From NCBI GenBank assembly GCA_021604265.1, contig BQIY01000038.1, positions 1 to 10,883 on the forward strand: DNA of 10,883 bases. Direction: 5' to 3'. This document shows, piece after piece, positions 7,776 to 10,883 of the stretch (position 1 is its first letter; every line of letters begins with the position of its first letter). A program made the position numbers and the translations under genes. The notes below the pieces were generated by a model that was not told the origin of the DNA, did no database searches, and saw only the letters and a program-made list of their open reading frames with translations. This DNA comes from Nitrospirales bacterium. GTDB lineage: Bacteria > Nitrospirota > Nitrospiria > Nitrospirales > UBA8639.

Positions 7776-8813
7776 TTAGCCGCCGAATACCACCGCCTCG
7801 GGTATCTCATAGCGTTCCTCATCACCGACGTGGATGAGAAAAAGATCCTCAGACCGATCGAAAGTGAGACCAGATGCGGAGTCCGTATAGACAGGTACGC
7901 TGTCCTCAAACAGAAAATAGCGCTCCCCGTTTCCATTCATATCAATCCAGACACCCGCATTGCCGACACTTTCTCGAATGACGCCGAAAGCACAGCTGCC
8001 GGTCGGCTGACCAGGAGAGAGTGAACAGGGGATCTTCCCGGTCGCATTGAACGGTTGGCCGTTGCCGACTGGCGAGTTGGTTAACACTGTGGCATCAGAC
8101 GATGGTCCGGACGCCTCACGAAGATAGCGCCCCGCCACCCAGCCACTCGTGTTGGGATCACGCATTCTTTCGATCTTGCACCAGCGCTGACCCTCCGACA
8201 TCTTGCATCCCCGGTTGCGTAAAACATCACCGTTGACTAGCTTGCCGATAATACGGGCCTGGGTTGATGGTCCCTCCCGAAGATTGAGTGAGTCGCCACC
8301 CCCGACACCTGTTACTTCCCACATGTCCGGTCCGCCCCCGAAGCCGTCAGCGAAGTCGTTTGCCGGGGCAGGGACGGTAAATCCACCGTCAAAAATGTTT
8401 ACCGAAAGGGAATAGGTGGCGGATTCGTTACGTCGCGCGGCGTTGCGCATCAGATATACGCGGATCGTATAGTCGCCATCTGCGGGTAGCCCTGCTTCAA
8501 ACGTGTTTCCTGAAACAGAGCCAATGTGCATCGATTCACTAGCGCCGGAGGCCGTGACATTGAAGTAATTACTGGAATTATCGGTCTCGAGATTCACCAG
8601 CAATCGCTGGTTGGCTTTGGCGGAAACGATGTAGTCGATGACATTGTATGCTTCGACATAGCCCGTCACCACGCTGCCATTGGAACCGGGTTCAACGGAA
8701 AGCGATTCGACCTGTGGGTCTTGTGCTACAACGGGCGTCGCCACAGCAAGGGCGAGACATGCAGTTGCGAGTGTGGTGCGAAAATTTAATATCATCTGTG
8801 TGGTTGTTCGCAT
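7776..8813 (-). CDS. Secreted PliG-like / SH3b domain protein
   Basis: The product has 345 residues. ATG 8813 has GGTGAG (8818-8823) four bases upstream, better than GTG 8822. Residues 1-30 are a Sec signal peptide ending TPVVAQD. Residues ~33-142 resemble the periplasmic g-type lysozyme inhibitor PliG: GYVEAYNVIDYIVSAKANQ, NYFNV, then LPADGDYTIRVYLMRNAARR with a YSLSVNI strand, comparable to the end of E. coli PliG. Residues ~165-232 form a bacterial SH3 domain (SLNLREGPSTQARIIGKLVN, then WCKIE and GWVAGRYLRE), a type that often binds cell wall. A C-terminal domain (~250-345) has paired cysteines (IPCSLSPGQPTGSC) and ends DEERYEIPEAVVFGG, a module often found with this architecture. The protein probably acts in the periplasm; lysozyme inhibition is inferred from the fold family and not shown. 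The cysteine-rich copy 2 ends only 38 bases upstream on the same strand. Confidence 0.9.
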   Translation of the reverse strand: MRTTTQMILNFRTTLATACLALAVATPVVAQDPQVESLSVEPGSNGSVVTGYVEAYNVIDYIVSAKANQRLLVNLETDNSSNYFNVTASGASESMHIGSVSGNTFEAGLPADGDYTIRVYLMRNAARRNESATYSLSVNIFDGGFTVPAPANDFADGFGGGPDMWEVTGVGGGDSLNLREGPSTQARIIGKLVNGDVLRNRGCKMSEGQRWCKIERMRDPNTSGWVAGRYLREASGPSSDATVLTNSPVGNGQPFNATGKIPCSLSPGQPTGSCAFGVIRESVGNAGVWIDMNGNGERYFLFEDSVPVYTDSASGLTFDRSEDLFLIHVGDEERYEIPEAVVFGG

Positions 8814-8851
8814 GTTACTCACCGTATGTTATGTAATCGGGTATCCCGATA

Positions 8852-9094
8852 TTATAGATAAGGATACGTATAATCTCGATCCGAAGGAAAACAGGTTCCG
8901 ATCTGTGTCTTGGTGTCGTCACAGAACATGGCGTACTTGTCGTCATTGCGATAAACAGCTTGGCTCGAATCAGGCCCCATGGATGCGCAGGTATTACCGT
9001 TGCTTGACTGCCATGTCGTACTTTCACACTGACTGGCTGCAAAAACGGTTGGCGCTTGCAGCGTAACCAGTCCGATGACGGAAGCTAACATCAA
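8852..9094 (-). CDS. Shortened cysteine-rich secreted protein (copy 2), probably decaying
   Basis: This is a paralogue of the gene at 1761-2231. It shares AASQC, SSNGNTCASMGPDSSQAV and AMFCDDTKTQIGTC, then ends after FPSDRDYTYPYL without the acidic part and GY-rich tail. The third cysteine is Tyr here (AVYRND), leaving four cysteines instead of eight. Homology to the paralogue's signal peptide runs upstream as KYSLSTLMLASVIGLV, but at the position of the paralogue's ATG this copy has GTA (9113-9115). The first usable codons are TTG 9094 and ATG 9091, with no Shine-Dalgarno, and these drop the positively charged n-region. Lost start, lost tail and lost cysteine together suggest a decaying gene, although a short exported peptide may still be made. 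It lies head to head with the broken repeat gene at 9121-9515 and upstream of the PliG-like gene. Confidence 0.6.
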   Translation of the reverse strand: MMLASVIGLVTLQAPTVFAASQCESTTWQSSNGNTCASMGPDSSQAVYRNDDKYAMFCDDTKTQIGTCFPSDRDYTYPYL

Positions 9095-9120
9095 CGTTGA
9101 TAAACTATATTTTACTTTGA

Positions 9121-9515
9121 ATGTACATACGCAAAACTATCAAGGTGAAGAGTAGTTCTATCGCCTATTGGTGGAATCCACGCGAACAGCAATGTATTGC
9201 AGTTACTACTCATGACGGGCGTATTCATCCATCTTGAAACAGCCAGAATCGTTGTGTGACGATGAACAGGTCGCATCAGGTACTGACGATGATCGCGACT
9301 ATGGGCACAATGACGATCTGGAAGATTTACGGGCCAGAAGTGCAGAGAGTGAATTGGAAGATCGTGGTTTTCGTAATGTGGATTCATTCAAGTCCGGTAC
9401 CACGGCTTATTCGATCTGGTATAAAGGCAGAACAGGAAGATGCTTGCAAATGGTAACGGCAAACGGTCGAGCCGACAGCATTGTCGACATTCGTACTCAC
9501 GTAGCATGTCGGTAG
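9121..9515 (+). pseudogene. Frameshifted tandem-repeat gene of a YWWN...C...DGR exported family
   Basis: Two copies of one domain lie in tandem but in different frames. Copy 1, in the frame of 9121, reads SSSIAYWWNPREQQC then IAVTTHDGR before a stop at 9235-9237. The -1 frame continues it from 9222 as YSSILKQPESLC. Copy 2 then runs in that frame to TAG 9513-9515: DLEDLRARSAESELEDRGF, TAYSIWYKGRTGRCLQMV, TANGRADSIVDIRTHVAC. Trp-to-Cys spacing is eight in both copies, and Cys-to-Gly-Arg spacing is also equal. The two frames share base 9222, so one base was lost after the Arg codon. Copy 1 also lacks its N-terminal half, and there is no signal peptide or proper start; family members I know of are small exported proteins of unknown function. 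A TTG-started frame at 9234 would begin inside the end of copy 1 and is not an independent gene. No slippery heptamer is present, so programmed frameshifting is unlikely. Confidence 0.78.
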
Positions 9516-9539
9516 TGCCAGTTGGGCATAACCTGTTAG

Positions 9540-9557
9540 TTCCATGATCAATTGGAA
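9540..9557 (+). promoter_or_regulatory. Inverted repeat upstream of the second AraC gene
   Basis: TTCCA (9540-9544) and TGGAA (9553-9557) form an inverted repeat around an eight-base centre that contains TGATCA. It lies 20 bases before ATG 9578 and next to a TATAAA-like stretch (9558-9563). It could be an operator for autoregulation or part of the promoter; the match is short. Confidence 0.2.
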
Positions 9558-9577
9558 TATAAAAGAATCGGGTAAAG

Positions 9578-10627
9578 ATGCTGGATTATCAAAAACTAAG
9601 CTGGATTGAGGGGCTCGATCCACCTGGCAAGTTAAGCACTCTTGCTTTCAGCCAGGCACGGAAATTTCATATGTCGGATGCTCCACAGCGTCGACTGACT
9701 GTGAGTATGGCTGCACAGAGGCAGTCCGGAGCCAATATGTTCCGGATTTTCTCATCTGGCCACGAAATTGAATTGGTAGATGAAGGATCGCTTACGGTGA
9801 TGTTGCCACGACGCGGCCTCGTGGTAGTTCAGGATGGCTCACGGGAACGAATCGCTTCTGATGGCGGTGTCTTGGCTTTTGGGCCAAGCAGGCGAAAGAC
9901 CTGCGTCAAGCCTCCGATAGACGGTTTATTCGAGGCTTGCCTTCTGAAACTGCCAATCTTTCATCCTCTATTGGGAGAAGGCATTGCCGATGGACCAGGC
10001 ATTGGCTACGGAGATCCCTTTGTTAAAGTACGTGATGATGCTGTACCCGCACTTTCAAACCTGATCTCGTACATCCTGAGTGATCTGGCATCTAACGCTC
10101 CAGTTCTGACATCGGATCCACAAGCCGAGCTGGTAGACGTACTTGTGGACGAACATATCCGCAAACTCTTCGATGCGGACAATCTGGCGATTATCCAAAA
10201 GTGTAATACCGCTTCCGCAGGTTTGTTCAGGCTGGCCTATGATTACATGCGTACCTATTACAACGAACCGATGAGTGTCGGTAAAATTGCTGATGTCATT
10301 GGTGTCGGAACACGTCAGCTTCAAGGCGTGTTCAAGTCCACAACGGGCAGAACACCATGGGATCACTTGACGGAGATTCGGTTGGAAAATGCGCGACGTC
10401 GGCTGCTTGCGGGAGTTGACAAGGCGACCGTGGGCAGGATAGCGATGGATTGCGGTTTCACGCACCTCGGTCGATTTGCGGCCCTTTACCAGTCAACCTA
10501 TAACGAGGCACCGTCTATAACTCTGCGACGGTTTCGCAAATTGGATAGAGCTTCAGGTAATCTGGATCGTACTTCCTCTTGGCATCATACGGGGGAATCG
10601 TTTTGTAAAGCGTCCCGCTGGAGTTAG
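9578..10627 (+). CDS. AraC-family transcriptional regulator (copy 2)
   Basis: The product has 349 residues. ATG 9578 follows a GGGTAAAG sequence with suitable spacing. Residues ~1-200 form the sensing region, with SSGHEIELVDEGSLTVMLPR and a cupin-like VLAFGPSRR segment. Residues ~222-325 hold the two helix-turn-helix motifs: MSVGKIADVIGVGTRQLQGV, KSTTGRTPWDHL, then DCGFTHLGRFAALYQSTYNE and PSITLRR. The HTH part is closer to the family consensus than that of the paralogue at 695-1627 (GFTHLGRFAALY against GLFHLGRLGKIY). A polar tail of about 30 residues extends past the usual end (SGNLDRTSSWHHTGESF) and may be a readthrough addition after loss of an earlier stop. The gene lies downstream of the broken repeat gene and converges, with a 28-base gap, on the 29-codon gene at 10656-10745. 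The ligand and targets are unknown. Confidence 0.92.
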   Translation: MLDYQKLSWIEGLDPPGKLSTLAFSQARKFHMSDAPQRRLTVSMAAQRQSGANMFRIFSSGHEIELVDEGSLTVMLPRRGLVVVQDGSRERIASDGGVLAFGPSRRKTCVKPPIDGLFEACLLKLPIFHPLLGEGIADGPGIGYGDPFVKVRDDAVPALSNLISYILSDLASNAPVLTSDPQAELVDVLVDEHIRKLFDADNLAIIQKCNTASAGLFRLAYDYMRTYYNEPMSVGKIADVIGVGTRQLQGVFKSTTGRTPWDHLTEIRLENARRRLLAGVDKATVGRIAMDCGFTHLGRFAALYQSTYNEAPSITLRRFRKLDRASGNLDRTSSWHHTGESFCKASRWS

Positions 10628-10655
10628 TTTGTGGCGATGACAATTAGGTCAGCTT

Positions 10656-10745
10656 TCAGGCCAATGCAGCCTGCGGGATATTGTTGATAATCTGTCGGCC
10701 CAGTCTCGACGCCGAGAGCGAACCGGGTGTGTTAAAAGAAACCAT
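10656..10745 (-). CDS. 29-residue peptide gene of unknown function
   Basis: ATG 10745 has GGAG (10752-10755) six bases upstream inside a GGTGGTGGAG run, the strongest translation start in the window. The frame closes with TGA at 10656-10658. The peptide starts MVSFNTPGSLSAS and continues RLGRQIINNIPQAALA: no cysteines, two arginines, no acidic residues, and a second half that could form an amphipathic helix ending in small hydrophobic residues. It is too short and too polar at the start to be a standard Sec signal peptide. It converges on the second AraC gene. An 11-bp-period direct repeat lies 36 bases before its start. A role as signal peptide, toxin, leader peptide or precursor is possible but not shown; it could also be the surviving 5' end of a lost longer gene. 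Confidence 0.5.
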   Translation of the reverse strand: MVSFNTPGSLSASRLGRQIINNIPQAALA

Positions 10746-10883
10746 GAATCACTCCACCACCAGCAATTCTCTCTTGCACGCAAGTCACCAAAAAGTCACC
10801 ACATAACTGAAATAATGATGCAGGTATCCGATATTGGATCTTTCTTCACATCTTTTTGTAGTGGCAAATAAGTCGGGCGTCCT
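10746..10883 (-). other. Upstream region of the peptide gene
   Basis: It contains the ribosome binding site at 10752-10755 and the direct repeat at 10782-10801. I see no convincing -35/-10 pair and no further gene before the window ends. Confidence 0.4.
10782..10801 (-). promoter_or_regulatory. 11-bp-phased direct repeat, candidate AraC-type operator
   Basis: On the minus strand TGGTGACTT occurs twice, at 10793-10801 and 10782-10790, with an 11-bp period, so both copies face the same side of the helix. AraC-family proteins typically bind such direct repeats. The position, 36 bases before the start of the 29-codon gene, suits control of that gene by the adjacent AraC protein, but binding is inferred. 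Confidence 0.4.

Noticed and set aside
7695..8024. 109-codon plus-strand frame starting with MKYDIEEIF
   Set aside because: Most of it is antisense to the PliG-like gene, there is no ribosome binding site, and the composition matches a shadow frame.
9211..9230. Programmed -1 frameshifting in the repeat gene
   Set aside because: The shift region (GACGGGCGTATT) has no X-XXY-YYZ slippery heptamer and no clear downstream stem, and the gene also lacks its 5' end, so decay is the simpler reading.
9234..9515. 93-residue protein starting at TTG 9234
   Set aside because: Its first residues (LKQPESLC) are the end of repeat 1 of a larger frameshifted gene, and it has no signal peptide or ribosome binding site. 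It is part of a pseudogene rather than a gene of its own.

Overview
The window looks like a low-density, partly decaying chromosomal region of a Gram-negative bacterium, most likely a gammaproteobacterium. An AsmA-type envelope protein, a PliG-like periplasmic protein, several Sec signal peptides and moderate base composition point that way. No housekeeping marker is present, so a finer placement is not possible from the sequence.

Layout. The left edge holds the possible 3' end of a gene of unknown function (up to 345), then about 350 bases without a convincing gene. An AraC-family regulator (695-1627, +) converges on a gene for a secreted, cysteine-rich protein of unknown family (1761-2231, -). 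From 2232 to 3441 there is no intact recognisable gene: an orphan ORF, a broken C-terminal fragment of an S9 prolyl-oligopeptidase-type peptidase (2832-3260, -) with an in-frame stop, and two near-identical 22-23 bp direct repeats, one of which sits exactly where the peptidase homology ends. Then come two large minus-strand envelope genes: an AsmA-family protein of about 1313 residues (3442-7383) and a secreted PliG-like/SH3b protein (7776-8813).

Upstream of these on the minus strand is a second, shortened copy of the cysteine-rich family (8852-9094), which has lost the start codon expected from its paralogue. It lies head to head with a broken tandem-repeat gene (9121-9515, +), whose first repeat is truncated and joined to the second only through a -1 frameshift. 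A second AraC-family regulator (9578-10627, +) follows, and it converges on a 29-codon gene with a strong ribosome binding site (10656-10745, -). That gene has a direct repeat with an 11-bp period upstream.

How the parts may fit. The two AraC paralogues and the two cysteine-rich paralogues bracket the envelope genes, which suggests an ancestral regulator plus secreted-protein module that was duplicated and then eroded on the right side. Most products are exported or envelope-associated. A link to cell-envelope stress or defence is inference only. The best leads for something undescribed are the cysteine-rich secreted family, the 29-residue peptide gene next to the second AraC gene, and the two-repeat secreted family that has become a pseudogene here.
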